Assembly: GCF_017897595.1 (NCBI RefSeq)
Contig: NZ_JAGKIK010000020.1
Coordinates: 1-64,000 of the forward strand
DNA from: Aquimarina sp. U1-2
GTDB lineage: Bacteria > Bacteroidota > Bacteroidia > Flavobacteriales > Flavobacteriaceae
Reading direction: 5' to 3'
Length of the DNA stretch: 64,000 nucleotides
Each line of letters starts with the position of its first letter. The first letter of the stretch is position 1. Below the pieces are notes generated by a model. That model made no database searches. It saw only the letters and a program-made list of their open reading frames with translations, and was not told the DNA's origin. The translations under genes were made by a program, and so were the position numbers. Positions 10,052 through 19,445 of this stretch are shown one piece after another.

Positions 10052-11812
10052 TTAGTCGCTAGCTATTTTAGGAGCTAACCATAAATACCCCACAGATAGT
10101 AAAAATACTACAAACAATGGTAGCGTATTAACTGGCTTTACACTGTATTTTTTATTAGTTAATACTTGCGATGAGGAATTAAATTGTCTTTTATTTTCTT
10201 GTAAGCGTTGTTTACTCCTACTGGCTTGCCAATATGAGCTATCGGTTACAAAAAAATGGGAAACTATAGTTGTATCTTGTTTAATCGATAACGTATTCCA
10301 ACCAGAAGCTATGGGGTAGGTAATACCGGTATATACCTCGGGAATATCTATATTCTGCCTTAACGGAACTTGATAATTGCTATTTATTTCTACCACAGGT
10401 TCTTCTGTACTGGTTCTCATAGTAAAGTCAACGGGATGATTTTTGCGAGCAACTCGTTTTATGTCTTCAAACTTTGCGAGAGATGCTTCTCTCTTACTCA
10501 CTTCTTCGATACTACGAGACCATATATTTTGATACGCTACCGTTTCCCCTTTTAATAGTAATTCATACGTATTTTCTAAGATTGTGGTCGCTATTCTCCC
10601 TTTGCCTATTTGTTTATACGCTGTAATCGTAAGATTTTGTACGTCTTTGTGAATAACCTGATTTCTAAAACTGTTGGTAAACACATATTTATATTTGGAA
10701 ACCTCAATTTTGGGTTCGGTCTTTAGTTGAACAGTTGTTTTTTTATCCTCATCAAAATTGAAAGTTAAAGGATTCAAAGGTATGTTGTAAAAATTACGGT
10801 TTGGTTGAATAAATAGTCCAAGTCCTTGGTTTCTAATAGCATTTTTGATACTTTGTAATGATCTTTCTCCTAAATTTTGAAGCGTGGCAGCATCAATAAT
10901 CAATAGATCGAAAGGTTTAAGAAGTTGTTCTGAAAAATTGCCAATACTTTTTTTTTCGGTATTGAAAAATTCAAATTTGTATCTCCCTTTGGTAATCTGA
11001 CTTTTTACTGAAACCTGATGCCCACTTTCCGCTAAAAAATTTTTAAGATATTTTGTTTCAAAGGTTGGAAAACGATTAACAATGAGAATATGAAAAGAAA
11101 TAGGAGCTTCGATAACTAGCGGTACAGGATCTTTGGAAATTACATAACCTGTAGTATCTTTTTCTATCAACGAAAAGAGATACCTTCCTTTTACCCTAGG
11201 TTTCATTTTAAACTGAAATTCCTGTGTATCCAAATCATTTAAAAGAATTGAATCTATAATCGATCCCCACGGACCTTCAAAAAATAGTTGATGCCCCTTT
11301 GTAGGTTTGCTGTATTTACCTTTAAAAATTGATTCTGCACCAACTTTTTGCTTAGCATCATATAAAAACGACGTAACACCCTGCAAATCTTGTCCCCCCA
11401 TAAAACTAACTGTCGCATCATCAAATCGCCAAAAATCAAAAGGTGCTATACCATACCCTAGTATAAAAACAGAATCCATGGCTACCTGATCATCCAAAAC
11501 AGGATGATTAACATCGTACTTAATAATTTTTAAGCGAGGATGTACGCTTTGTAGACTATCTAGTTGCTTCTGATCATATCCTTTGGTTAGTACTGCAACA
11601 TATGCCTCAACATATGGCATCAAAACTGCAGGACGTAATGCGATTAAAACAAGCATAGTGACTGCCAGAAGCGATACCAACATTCGAATCCAAAATGTTC
11701 GAGCAGGTTTATGATGATACTCTTTGAAGATACAAAAACCTAAGAGTAGACATCCACCAAGAATCACATACCAAGTATGTTGACTATTTATAAAAGTAAG
11801 TGTATCAATCAT
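10052..11812 (-). CDS. Membrane-anchored protein of the BatA/MoxR/DUF58 block
   Basis: 586 residues from an ATG at 11812, overlapping the upstream stop codon by 8 bp. A TTG nine bases further upstream also keeps the frame but is less likely. Two transmembrane helices lie at the N terminus (about residues 12-55) and one at the very C terminus (LPLFVVFLLSVGYLWLAP). The intervening 500 residues are probably extracytoplasmic. A Rossmann-like portion around residues 250-330 (FHILIVNRFPTFETKYLKNF, LLIIDAATLQNLGERS, GLGLFIQP) resembles the glutamine-amidotransferase-like fold common in such membrane proteins, without an evident catalytic Cys. It is the last gene of the tldD-to-BatA run. The function is unknown and probably linked to the MoxR chaperone system. 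Confidence 0.8.
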   Translation of the reverse strand: MIDTLTFINSQHTWYVILGGCLLLGFCIFKEYHHKPARTFWIRMLVSLLAVTMLVLIALRPAVLMPYVEAYVAVLTKGYDQKQLDSLQSVHPRLKIIKYDVNHPVLDDQVAMDSVFILGYGIAPFDFWRFDDATVSFMGGQDLQGVTSFLYDAKQKVGAESIFKGKYSKPTKGHQLFFEGPWGSIIDSILLNDLDTQEFQFKMKPRVKGRYLFSLIEKDTTGYVISKDPVPLVIEAPISFHILIVNRFPTFETKYLKNFLAESGHQVSVKSQITKGRYKFEFFNTEKKSIGNFSEQLLKPFDLLIIDAATLQNLGERSLQSIKNAIRNQGLGLFIQPNRNFYNIPLNPLTFNFDEDKKTTVQLKTEPKIEVSKYKYVFTNSFRNQVIHKDVQNLTITAYKQIGKGRIATTILENTYELLLKGETVAYQNIWSRSIEEVSKREASLAKFEDIKRVARKNHPVDFTMRTSTEEPVVEINSNYQVPLRQNIDIPEVYTGITYPIASGWNTLSIKQDTTIVSHFFVTDSSYWQASRSKQRLQENKRQFNSSSQVLTNKKYSVKPVNTLPLFVVFLLSVGYLWLAPKIASD

Positions 11813-14039
11813 AAATTTCAAGTTCTTTTACGACTAACTCATTTATACTACTTGTTACACTCGCTCTTTTCGAAGCCTTATATGTTGCTTTAGGAAGTGC
11901 TTCAAAAAGGCCTCTCTGCACGATGGTTAAGCTGGTAACTGGTACTTTTTTAATTTCAGTGATTTGTTTTAAAAGTTGTAAGGTTTTTAAATACTTACCC
12001 GGCATTTCAATGGCATGAATAGCAAGTTCATTTGCAGCCTGTTCAAAAAGATTTTTATCGCGTTCTGTTATGCTTTCATTGCCAGCTATTAACTCTTCAA
12101 GGCGTAGCATAGCCTTTTTTATAAAAACGTACTCATCTGGCTTTGTTAATTCTTCTGTCTTTCTAAAACTTTTTACTTCTTTTATTTTACCCGTTAATCT
12201 TTGATCCTCCTTAATTGGAGGAGGATCAAAGCCAATACGATGTACATAAATACGAGCGCTATTTTTAATATCCTGTATAAGTTTGAGCGCATTATACTGA
12301 TATGATAAGGATTTTTTAGGTTGGTAAAGCCTCAAATACAGCTCTGCATCCCACATTTGATTTAACGCCTGTCGCAACTTACTCTTTAGCGATTGTGTAA
12401 ATAGTGTGGCTTCCTCTGGATCTCCATGATTGTGCAGGTATTCATGCAAAACATCTTTTTTCTTGGCTTCGTCATTTTCTTCGGCAACCAAATTGTGTTC
12501 ATTGTCATGATCATGTTTATGCGTATATGCCTCTAAAGAATAGTCATGGTCGTGATCGTGATCATCGTCGTGCTGATGTTCTTCTTCAAGCGTTTCAGAA
12601 CGTTCGGGTGATGATTTGTTGGACTCAGTTTCATCTCCCATGAACTGTGCATATTTGAGACGTAGTACTTTTTGATCGAAGCCCAATTCGTTACTCCTTG
12701 ATTTAAACTCCTGAACTAATAATTTGGACTCTGTTTCCAGCAGTTTTTCAGTATCTATAATAAGTTGTCGTTGACTTCGAAAGTAGTCTGGCATTAGATC
12801 AACACCCATAGTCCCTTCTACTGCAAAGCGATCTGAAAGTGTATCCTTAATTACTGCAAAAAAAGTTTCACTTCTTGCTATATTAGGTTCTGGTTGCTTT
12901 TGGTCAAAAACCTCTATGTAAAAATATAATTCATCGCCGGGTTCCATTTTCATATGGTCCAGGTTTAAGTTTTTAAAAAGGTTTTGTGTTTTTCCACCCA
13001 CCACTACTCCGGTATCAAAGTTTAACTGTTCTTCTCTAAATTTTACAGATTCTCCTGATCCTTTACTTACGGTTGCTACAATTCGTGCCTTAGCCACACC
13101 AAAATCATCTGTAATTGATGCTTTAAATGATAAACTTTTGTTTTCAGAAAATGAAAAAGAAGAAAATTGCTTTATACCACTAATCTCAATCACAGGGACT
13201 TGATCTTTGACAACCTCTATCGCATATAATTTTGAGATAAAAGAAGCTCCGTTATTACTTATAAATTTAAAATTATAAAAGCCAGAAGACTCAGCTATCG
13301 AGCTGATTGTATAACTGCTATCGATAAAGCGCATAGCATAACTTTCATCCAAACGTTCTAGAATAACATCTTTAACAAGAGTATCAAATCGTATTTGCCA
13401 CAATAATTCTGACCCTTCGAGTACCTTACTATCCATTTTTGAAGTTTGAAACGGAGGTACATTGGTGTATCGGGGGTATTTAATCGTGAGTTGCTGCTTT
13501 TCGATTTGCGGTGCAGTTGCTTCAAGCTGAGTAGTATCGGTAGGCACAAAAACGATTTGCTCTATAAAGGGATCAGGCAATGATGTTTTATCAGAAACGT
13601 GTATGTGATACAAGTAGTGTATCGCAAAACCTGTTAGTATTAGTACTGTCATAATCATTACCCCACGCATTAAACGCCCCGGAGTTTTTAATATATCGAA
13701 TTCTTCATTTAACTTTTTCGATATTTTATATTGTTGAAGTTTTGCAATATCTGATAAATCCTCTTGTTGAAGTAATACGAGATTAGAACTATACTCTACT
13801 CCATCAAAATGTCGATCAACATAGCTAACTACTTTTTTAAAACTGAGCTTATAAGGCTTGAACCACAATGTAAAACATACGAAAACACTTATGAAAGTTA
13901 GTACAACAAGTAGGAAATTCTGAAATACAAAAAATATAAAAACCGAAGCTCCTACAGCATACAACACCCCTTCAATCCAAAGTTTTAATTTCCAATTTCT
14001 CTTAAATCGGGTAAGTACTGTTTTTCCAGAAACCATCAT
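11805..14039 (-). CDS. DUF4175-family membrane protein with a His/Asp-rich insertion
   Basis: 744 residues. The start ATG at 14039 overlaps the upstream stop (ATGATGG context), so translation is probably coupled. Transmembrane helices occur near residues 20-65 and 125-148. The large remainder is extracytoplasmic, with beta-rich domains (residues about 165-430, including LPDPFIEQIVFVPTDTTQLE) and then a helical C-terminal half. This layout and the operon fit DUF4175. Residues about 483-533 hold an unusual acidic, His-rich loop (EEEHQHDDDHDHDHDYS, then YTHKHDHDNEHN) that looks able to bind divalent metal. It is probably a partner of the MoxR/DUF58/BatA proteins; its biochemical role is unknown. 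Confidence 0.85.
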   Translation of the reverse strand: MMVSGKTVLTRFKRNWKLKLWIEGVLYAVGASVFIFFVFQNFLLVVLTFISVFVCFTLWFKPYKLSFKKVVSYVDRHFDGVEYSSNLVLLQQEDLSDIAKLQQYKISKKLNEEFDILKTPGRLMRGVMIMTVLILTGFAIHYLYHIHVSDKTSLPDPFIEQIVFVPTDTTQLEATAPQIEKQQLTIKYPRYTNVPPFQTSKMDSKVLEGSELLWQIRFDTLVKDVILERLDESYAMRFIDSSYTISSIAESSGFYNFKFISNNGASFISKLYAIEVVKDQVPVIEISGIKQFSSFSFSENKSLSFKASITDDFGVAKARIVATVSKGSGESVKFREEQLNFDTGVVVGGKTQNLFKNLNLDHMKMEPGDELYFYIEVFDQKQPEPNIARSETFFAVIKDTLSDRFAVEGTMGVDLMPDYFRSQRQLIIDTEKLLETESKLLVQEFKSRSNELGFDQKVLRLKYAQFMGDETESNKSSPERSETLEEEHQHDDDHDHDHDYSLEAYTHKHDHDNEHNLVAEENDEAKKKDVLHEYLHNHGDPEEATLFTQSLKSKLRQALNQMWDAELYLRLYQPKKSLSYQYNALKLIQDIKNSARIYVHRIGFDPPPIKEDQRLTGKIKEVKSFRKTEELTKPDEYVFIKKAMLRLEELIAGNESITERDKNLFEQAANELAIHAIEMPGKYLKTLQLLKQITEIKKVPVTSLTIVQRGLFEALPKATYKASKRASVTSSINELVVKELEIYD

Positions 14040-15373
14040 TGTTTTCTCAGTTTAGCAGTGATACGTTCCACTATAAACAGAAAAACAAACACTACCCAAA
14101 ACCATTTGGATATATCCATGGTAATACTAGTATCGTTCTTAATTTTGGATGTACCATAAACCGGTTGCAGTTCTTCTATGGCGATAGTGCGTTTATCGTG
14201 TTGTACAACTTTATTTTCTATATCCTGATGTAGCTCGAACACATCTAACAATTGTTCAGCAAAGTTCTCTTCAACTATATTTGCGGCAGTAAGCAACTTT
14301 GAGAGATAAAATTGTGTGTTTGTGAACCCCGGTTCTATAGTACGAGATGCAAATTCGTCTGGTCGATAAATGATTACTTTTTTTGCTTTTTCTGGTAGCT
14401 TTTCTTTACTTAACCAAAACATCAAGTCGGCCTTTGAAAGATCGATAGTGTCACTTTGCTTTATGGATCGCATAGCAATCGGGATCTTTACATATTTTGA
14501 TAGGGCTTTTAGGGATGCATGTATATAGGTTGACTGATTTGGTAAGTGGTCTGGATCATAAAGCAATACATCGATCTGCTTTTTTGAAAAAAGCGGCAAT
14601 AGCTCTTGTTTTTCTTCAGACGGAATAGCAATGCTATCTTTTGTTGCGTTGATTTGGTACTTAAAATCTGTTTTGGATTTGAATTCTTTTTCAAAAGTAA
14701 GCAGTTGACCATTACTATACTGCGATAACAATTCAATTTTGTTATCGTGTGCTGTGGCTTTAACAACCTTCTTTTTCAGTTTTGTAGGAGATATAGGTAT
14801 CCAGGTACTATTTTTATGTATTCTAGGTCGAATTCCCCGTACACCAGAAAGAAAAGCATTGGTAAATACAACAATGCTATCGGTATGCAAGGTTTCCATT
14901 TCTTTGGCAAGTTGCCAATACCATTCAGTTTCGAAATATTCTTTATTTGCACCGCTAATAGGCATATTACTCTGATAAAGTTTACTAAAATCTTCAGTTT
15001 TTAATTTTGGTAGACCAGATGTGAGAAGTCTTATTGGCTCTTGGGTTGTAACCGTATCTAAAATAGTGCGTACTCGCTCGTTACCCAAAACACTAGATTC
15101 TACAATATAAGTAATAGGGTCATTTTCTATTTTAGTTTTGAGCCGAGGGGATGCCAAAATCAAAGCTAGTAAACCAACTAATGCCGCTCTCAATAACAAT
15201 AAGAACCATTCATGAAGCTGAATATGTCTGGATTTTCTTGAGGTAGTTTCATTAAAGAGTTTTATACTTCCTATCTTGATCGTTTTACCTTTTTTTTTAC
15301 TCCATAGATGTATGAACACTGGTAGTATGATCCCAAGTAACGCCCATAGATATATAGAATTAAGAAAAATCAT
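14036..15373 (-). CDS. BatA N-terminal-domain membrane protein
   Basis: 445 residues. The N terminus (MIFLNSIYLWALLGIILPVF, then HLWSKKKGKTIKIGSIKLF) is the classic BatA/aerotolerance N-terminal domain (PF07584), with two membrane helices at about residues 1-22 and 55-78. A periplasmic alpha/beta region follows, and a last helix near the C terminus (WFWVVFVFLFIVERI). No intact MIDAS motif is seen, so this is a BatA-N protein rather than a full von Willebrand A protein. It starts one base after the DUF58 gene and overlaps the DUF4175 gene, so it is firmly in the operon. Confidence 0.88.
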   Translation of the reverse strand: MIFLNSIYLWALLGIILPVFIHLWSKKKGKTIKIGSIKLFNETTSRKSRHIQLHEWFLLLLRAALVGLLALILASPRLKTKIENDPITYIVESSVLGNERVRTILDTVTTQEPIRLLTSGLPKLKTEDFSKLYQSNMPISGANKEYFETEWYWQLAKEMETLHTDSIVVFTNAFLSGVRGIRPRIHKNSTWIPISPTKLKKKVVKATAHDNKIELLSQYSNGQLLTFEKEFKSKTDFKYQINATKDSIAIPSEEKQELLPLFSKKQIDVLLYDPDHLPNQSTYIHASLKALSKYVKIPIAMRSIKQSDTIDLSKADLMFWLSKEKLPEKAKKVIIYRPDEFASRTIEPGFTNTQFYLSKLLTAANIVEENFAEQLLDVFELHQDIENKVVQHDKRTIAIEELQPVYGTSKIKNDTSITMDISKWFWVVFVFLFIVERITAKLRKQ

Positions 15374-15374
15374 G

Positions 15375-16274
15375 CTACATCAATTCACTTCTTCTTTGTA
15401 GAAAAAATTGTAGTCCTTCACCTATATTTTCATCTAATCTGAATAAGTGATATGCGATATTACTATCTGCAAGCCTATGTTTTGTTTGTTTAATCATACG
15501 CTCTAGAGCCTGTAAATATTCTTTTTTTGCCGATTTTGCATCTACTCGAAGCTTTACACCGGTTTCAAGGTCTTCAAAAGTTATTAATCCCTTATGGCTA
15601 AAATTTAATTCTTTTTCACCCATAAGATGAAATACAACAACCTCATTTTTAGATGTTTTCAATTGCTTTAAGAAAGAACTAATTTCATCATCACGCTCAT
15701 ACAAGTCTGAAATAAAAAAAATCAATTCTTTTTGATTACGCTGACGAAAATGTCGAAATTCGTTGGACTGTGATGGCCATTTCCCTTTGCCTTCTATATG
15801 AATCAAACTTTGTAATAGTCGATTGTAATAGTGTGTATGCGCTTTTGGATACATGTTGTGTAATTGTAAATCATTAAGTGCATACAGCCCTAACATATCC
15901 CCTTGATTTTTTGAGATATACCCCAAAGCAGCGATGATCACTTTTGCAATATCTAACTTTGAAACTCCGTTTTCTGTATGAAGCATCGAGGCACTGGTAT
16001 CCAAAATAAACGTAACGGCAATATTGGATTCAATCTCTGATTGTTTCAGGTAATACTTGCCTGATCTCGCCAACATTTTCCAATCCAGCAATCGTAAATC
16101 ATCTCCTGGTTGGTAACTGCGATATTGATCAAATTGCATTCCCGAACCTAAGGTATAGCTATGCTGCCTTCCAGATAAATATCCCTCTACGACTATTTTT
16201 GCGATTAATGCCAGTCCAGATACCGTTTTAAGATACTCTGGAGTCATAAATTGATGATATTTTTCTCGTTTCAA
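15375..16274 (-). CDS. DUF58 domain protein (VWA-like, MoxR partner)
   Basis: 299 residues, soluble. The DUF58 signature FDQYRSYQPGDDLRLLDWK is at about residues 48-66. A following von Willebrand A-like core starts with the metal-site motif DTSASM (DxSxS) at about residue 92. DUF58 proteins are typically encoded beside MoxR AAA+ ATPases and are thought to act with them in chaperone-like maturation; that role is family knowledge, not shown here. The longest frame uses TTG at 16274, 8 bp after the moxR stop. An ATG at 16247 would remove nine residues (start MTPEYLKTV). I keep the longer form because relatives often have a short N-terminal arm of this kind. Confidence 0.88.
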   Translation of the reverse strand: MKREKYHQFMTPEYLKTVSGLALIAKIVVEGYLSGRQHSYTLGSGMQFDQYRSYQPGDDLRLLDWKMLARSGKYYLKQSEIESNIAVTFILDTSASMLHTENGVSKLDIAKVIIAALGYISKNQGDMLGLYALNDLQLHNMYPKAHTHYYNRLLQSLIHIEGKGKWPSQSNEFRHFRQRNQKELIFFISDLYERDDEISSFLKQLKTSKNEVVVFHLMGEKELNFSHKGLITFEDLETGVKLRVDAKSAKKEYLQALERMIKQTKHRLADSNIAYHLFRLDENIGEGLQFFLQRRSELM

Positions 16275-16282
16275 GGTCGACT

Positions 16283-17284
16283 TCAGTTTGTATTAAAAAT
16301 TGTTTTTATCAACTGTTGTGTTACATTATCAGTGGTTATACCTTCAGCTTCTGCCCTAAAATTTAGAATAATTCTATGTCTTAATACCGGTAAGGCTACA
16401 TGTTTTAGATCTTCTGGCGTTACAGCTAATCGTGCATGAAGCAGGGCTCTAGCTTTTGCAGTTAGTATCATAGCCTGTCCTGCTCTTGGACCCGCACCCC
16501 AGCTCACCCATTCTTTAACATATGGATCTGTTGATGTTTCTGGACGGGTATCTCGTACCAGGTTACTTACGAGCTCGATAAGATGATCACTAATTGGAAC
16601 TTCTCTTACCAAATCTTGCAGACGTATTATATTTTCTTCACTAATTACTTTGGACAGGCTGACTTTTTGTGTCCCCGTCGTCTTTTTTAATACTGTAGTT
16701 TCTTCAGATGCTGTTGGATATTTTATTTTGATATATAACAAAAATCGATCTTGTTGCGCTTCCGGAAGAACAAAAGTTCCTGACTGTTCAATAGGGTTTT
16801 GGGTAGCAAGAATAAAAAAGGGGCGGTCTAAAACATAGGTTTTTCCTGAATACGTAACTTCAAACTCTTGCATCGCTTCAAGTAAAGCTGCCTGGGTTTT
16901 GGGCGGTGTACGATTAATCTCGTCGGCGAGGATGATGTTCGCAAAAATCGGTCCTTTGTTAAACTTAAAAAACTTCTTTCCCGTACTATGATCTTCTTCT
17001 AATATTTCTGTTCCAATAATATCTGACGGCATCAAATCTGGAGTAAATTGTATGCGCTTAAATTTCAAATCAATTGCGTGAGCTAAGGTTCGAATCAATA
17101 GTGTTTTTGCTAGTCCCGGAACTCCCTCAAGAAGTGCATGACCCCCAGCAAGAAAAGTAATCAATAATTGTTCTATAGTCTCTTCTTGCCCAATAATAAC
17201 CTTACCTATTTCTTTCTTTAAACCCTCTAGTTTTTTGGTTAGTATTGTTACTTCTTGATCTATACTCGCGAGTTCTTTACTCAT
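16283..17284 (-). CDS. MoxR-family AAA+ ATPase
   Basis: 333 residues, the usual MoxR length, cytoplasmic. Visible motifs are Walker A GVPGLAKT (about residues 55-62), Walker B with sensor region IILADEINRTPPKTQAALLE (about 117-136), ATQNPIEQSGTF as sensor 1 (about 160-171), and the C-terminal lid region with SWGAGPRAGQAMILTAKARA. MoxR ATPases are chaperone-like enzymes working with VWA/DUF58 and BatA proteins encoded next to them, exactly as found downstream here. The ATG start is unambiguous. It lies 62 bp downstream of the DUF4159 gene, probably in one transcript. Confidence 0.95.
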   Translation of the reverse strand: MSKELASIDQEVTILTKKLEGLKKEIGKVIIGQEETIEQLLITFLAGGHALLEGVPGLAKTLLIRTLAHAIDLKFKRIQFTPDLMPSDIIGTEILEEDHSTGKKFFKFNKGPIFANIILADEINRTPPKTQAALLEAMQEFEVTYSGKTYVLDRPFFILATQNPIEQSGTFVLPEAQQDRFLLYIKIKYPTASEETTVLKKTTGTQKVSLSKVISEENIIRLQDLVREVPISDHLIELVSNLVRDTRPETSTDPYVKEWVSWGAGPRAGQAMILTAKARALLHARLAVTPEDLKHVALPVLRHRIILNFRAEAEGITTDNVTQQLIKTIFNTN

Positions 17285-17346
17285 ATTTTTGTATTTATAG
17301 AACTGATTTTCAAGTTTCTCAGCTTGCTAAAAAAGTTTAAATTAGT

Positions 17347-17964
17347 TCATGATGTTAATGCATACATCACTATGTTTACTCCAAAACGTGTGTTATCGAT
17401 TTTATACCATCTTTTATTTCGAAAATCATAATCCCATTCGCATCCGTAATCTTTATTGCTGAATAAAACACCAATTCTATTATTAACCTCTATAGCCTTT
17501 AGATAATTGTGCACAATATCATCTCCCCAACCGTTCAGCTCTTGAGAAGTAGTCGGTGGACCCTCTTCAAACTCAAAAAAAATGGTGTAAATTTCATGAT
17601 CATTCGGAATTTTTTTCAAAGTGCCCTGACCAAATATATCTTCCATTTGTCGTACAAATGATTTTGAAAACAAACCATCAATATCATGGTTGCAGTCATC
17701 AGCAAATACGAAACCTCCATTATTTACGTATTTTTCAAAATTCTCACGTTCTTTCTTTGTAAATTCTACCAGTTTATGTCCCGAGATGTAACAAAACGGA
17801 CTTTCAAATATTTCATCACTACTAAGCGGAATTATTTTTTCTTGAGTATTTACCGGTAGTGTAGTATATTCAACAAGAGAATTTAAAAGATTAGAAGGCA
17901 TTCTTTGATCTACATCCCAATCCCCCGACTCGTATTGTAACCTGGTAAAAAAGAACTTATTCAT
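17347..17964 (-). CDS. DUF4159 domain protein
   Basis: 205 residues without signal peptide. The sequence has the DUF4159 pattern: an N-terminal FFFTRLQYESGDWDVD, a central YISGHKLVEFTKKERENFEK with YVNNGGFVFADDCNHDIDG, and a C-terminal stretch ending GVNIVMYALTS. The fold is expected to be glutamine-amidotransferase-like without the catalytic triad. In Bacteroidetes this family sits beside TldD/TldE and MoxR genes, as here. The molecular function is unknown. It is separated from the tldE-like gene by about 130 bp and from moxR by 62 bp. Confidence 0.85.
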   Translation of the reverse strand: MNKFFFTRLQYESGDWDVDQRMPSNLLNSLVEYTTLPVNTQEKIIPLSSDEIFESPFCYISGHKLVEFTKKERENFEKYVNNGGFVFADDCNHDIDGLFSKSFVRQMEDIFGQGTLKKIPNDHEIYTIFFEFEEGPPTTSQELNGWGDDIVHNYLKAIEVNNRIGVLFSNKDYGCEWDYDFRNKRWYKIDNTRFGVNIVMYALTS

Positions 17965-18097
17965 TAGTATTGCAGCTTACCAATTTTCTCTTAAAAAATT
18001 CCTGTCATAAAACCAATATTATATCCATTACAGTTGATCAGAAGGTACTATCTGTATTTGATATATCAATATCCCTATTCATAAAAGATAGTATATA

Positions 18098-19414
18098 CTA
18101 TACGGCATCAGACAAACTAGTGAACGTAAAATCTCTAACCTTCATATAGGGTATCAAGTTACCATTTACACGTACCTGTTTACCTAAAGTTTCGAGATTA
18201 TTAAGCATTATAATAGGACTCTCGTTGAACCTGAAATTTTTAACAGGATACTTTATTTGTCCGTTTTCGATATAAAAAGTACCATCTCTGGTCAATCCAG
18301 TATATAGCAGAGTCTGCGGATCAACGGTTCGAATATACCAAAGGCGAGTAACCAAAATACCTTTTTTGGTATCTTTAATAAGATCATCTAGAGAAGCATC
18401 TCCACCCTTCATAATAAAACCATTGGGAGAAGGAACAGCTGCTACTTTTTTTTGTTTTGCCCAATATCGATCATAAGCCAAATTTTTAACCTTTCCATTC
18501 TCTATCCAGGTAGTTTTTTTAAGAGGTTGCCCTTGCCCATTCCAGGTTCTTGTAGGAACTTCAGGGTGCAAAGGATCAGACCAGATGGTTACGCGTTCAT
18601 CAACAATCTTTTCGCCCATTTTGGTTCCTCCGCCTTCTTTAGACATGAAACTTCGACCTTCGTCTGCAGTACGCGCGTTAAATGCTCGTGCCATGTTTCT
18701 AAGTAAGCCAACAGAGGCTGCAGGCTCTAAAATTACGGTATATTTACCGGGTTCGATGGCCTTTGCCTTTTTTGATAATATAGCTTTATCTATGGCAACT
18801 TTTGAAGCTTTTGCTGCATCAAATTTGCTCACATCGTTAAAATCTCTAGATACCCATCCAGAACCCGTACCATCATTACTTCTCATGGTAACTGTAAAAT
18901 TCATATTAGTAGCCCGATTGTAAGCAAAGAGTCCGTTTGAGTTTAACATAGCTCTAAAACCAGAAGAATCGTCAAAAAATCCAGCCGCAGTAATATCATT
19001 GGCTACAGCAGGTGCTATGCTATTGCTCGCTACGCTAGCTCGATATTCTGGTGTTATGTTTGCGGTTTCTTTACTATAGGTGATAGATTCGTCGTACAGT
19101 TGTGGTCCCATGGGATCCATAAATTCAGGATTCTCGGGCGAAAGCTTGGCAAGCTCTTCTGCTCGCTTAACAACTTTTTCTAAAGATGCATCATCAAATT
19201 CATCGATAGTTGCCGTACCTGATTTCTTTCCAAAATTAGATTGTACCACTAATGTTTGATTAGATCTATGTCCGGCAGTAGAGACTGTGTTTCTAGCATA
19301 ACGAATATTACCACTTTCGCTACCGCTTAGGTTAATTTCGCAAGCATCAGCAGTAGAAAAGCTAAGTGCTTTTTCCATAATTTGCCTTGCTTCTTCTTTT
19401 GTATATATTGCCAT
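18098..19414 (-). CDS. TldE/PmbA-like subunit of the TldD/E protease
   Basis: 438 residues with no signal peptide. It has the TldD/PmbA fold (N-terminal region with EARQIMEKALSFSTADACEI, central GKYTVILEPAASVGLLRNM, C-terminal WYIRTVDPQTLLYTGLTRDG and GTFYIENGQIKYPVKNFRFN). The zinc-site HExxxH motif present in TldD is replaced here, as expected for the non-catalytic TldE/PmbA partner. TldD/TldE heterodimers cleave small unfolded peptides and mature some peptide products in other bacteria. It lies 31 bp downstream of the tldD-like gene, in one operon. The partner carries a Tat signal while this protein lacks one. Confidence 0.9.
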   Translation of the reverse strand: MAIYTKEEARQIMEKALSFSTADACEINLSGSESGNIRYARNTVSTAGHRSNQTLVVQSNFGKKSGTATIDEFDDASLEKVVKRAEELAKLSPENPEFMDPMGPQLYDESITYSKETANITPEYRASVASNSIAPAVANDITAAGFFDDSSGFRAMLNSNGLFAYNRATNMNFTVTMRSNDGTGSGWVSRDFNDVSKFDAAKASKVAIDKAILSKKAKAIEPGKYTVILEPAASVGLLRNMARAFNARTADEGRSFMSKEGGGTKMGEKIVDERVTIWSDPLHPEVPTRTWNGQGQPLKKTTWIENGKVKNLAYDRYWAKQKKVAAVPSPNGFIMKGGDASLDDLIKDTKKGILVTRLWYIRTVDPQTLLYTGLTRDGTFYIENGQIKYPVKNFRFNESPIIMLNNLETLGKQVRVNGNLIPYMKVRDFTFTSLSDAV

Positions 19415-19445
19415 GATTTTTTGATATTTTGAAATGAAACCCTAT

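Noticed and set aside
12404-12643. Plus-strand frame rich in His, Asp and Arg
   Set aside because: It is the antisense of the His-rich loop of the DUF4175 gene, whose minus-strand frame is 744 codons with domain support.
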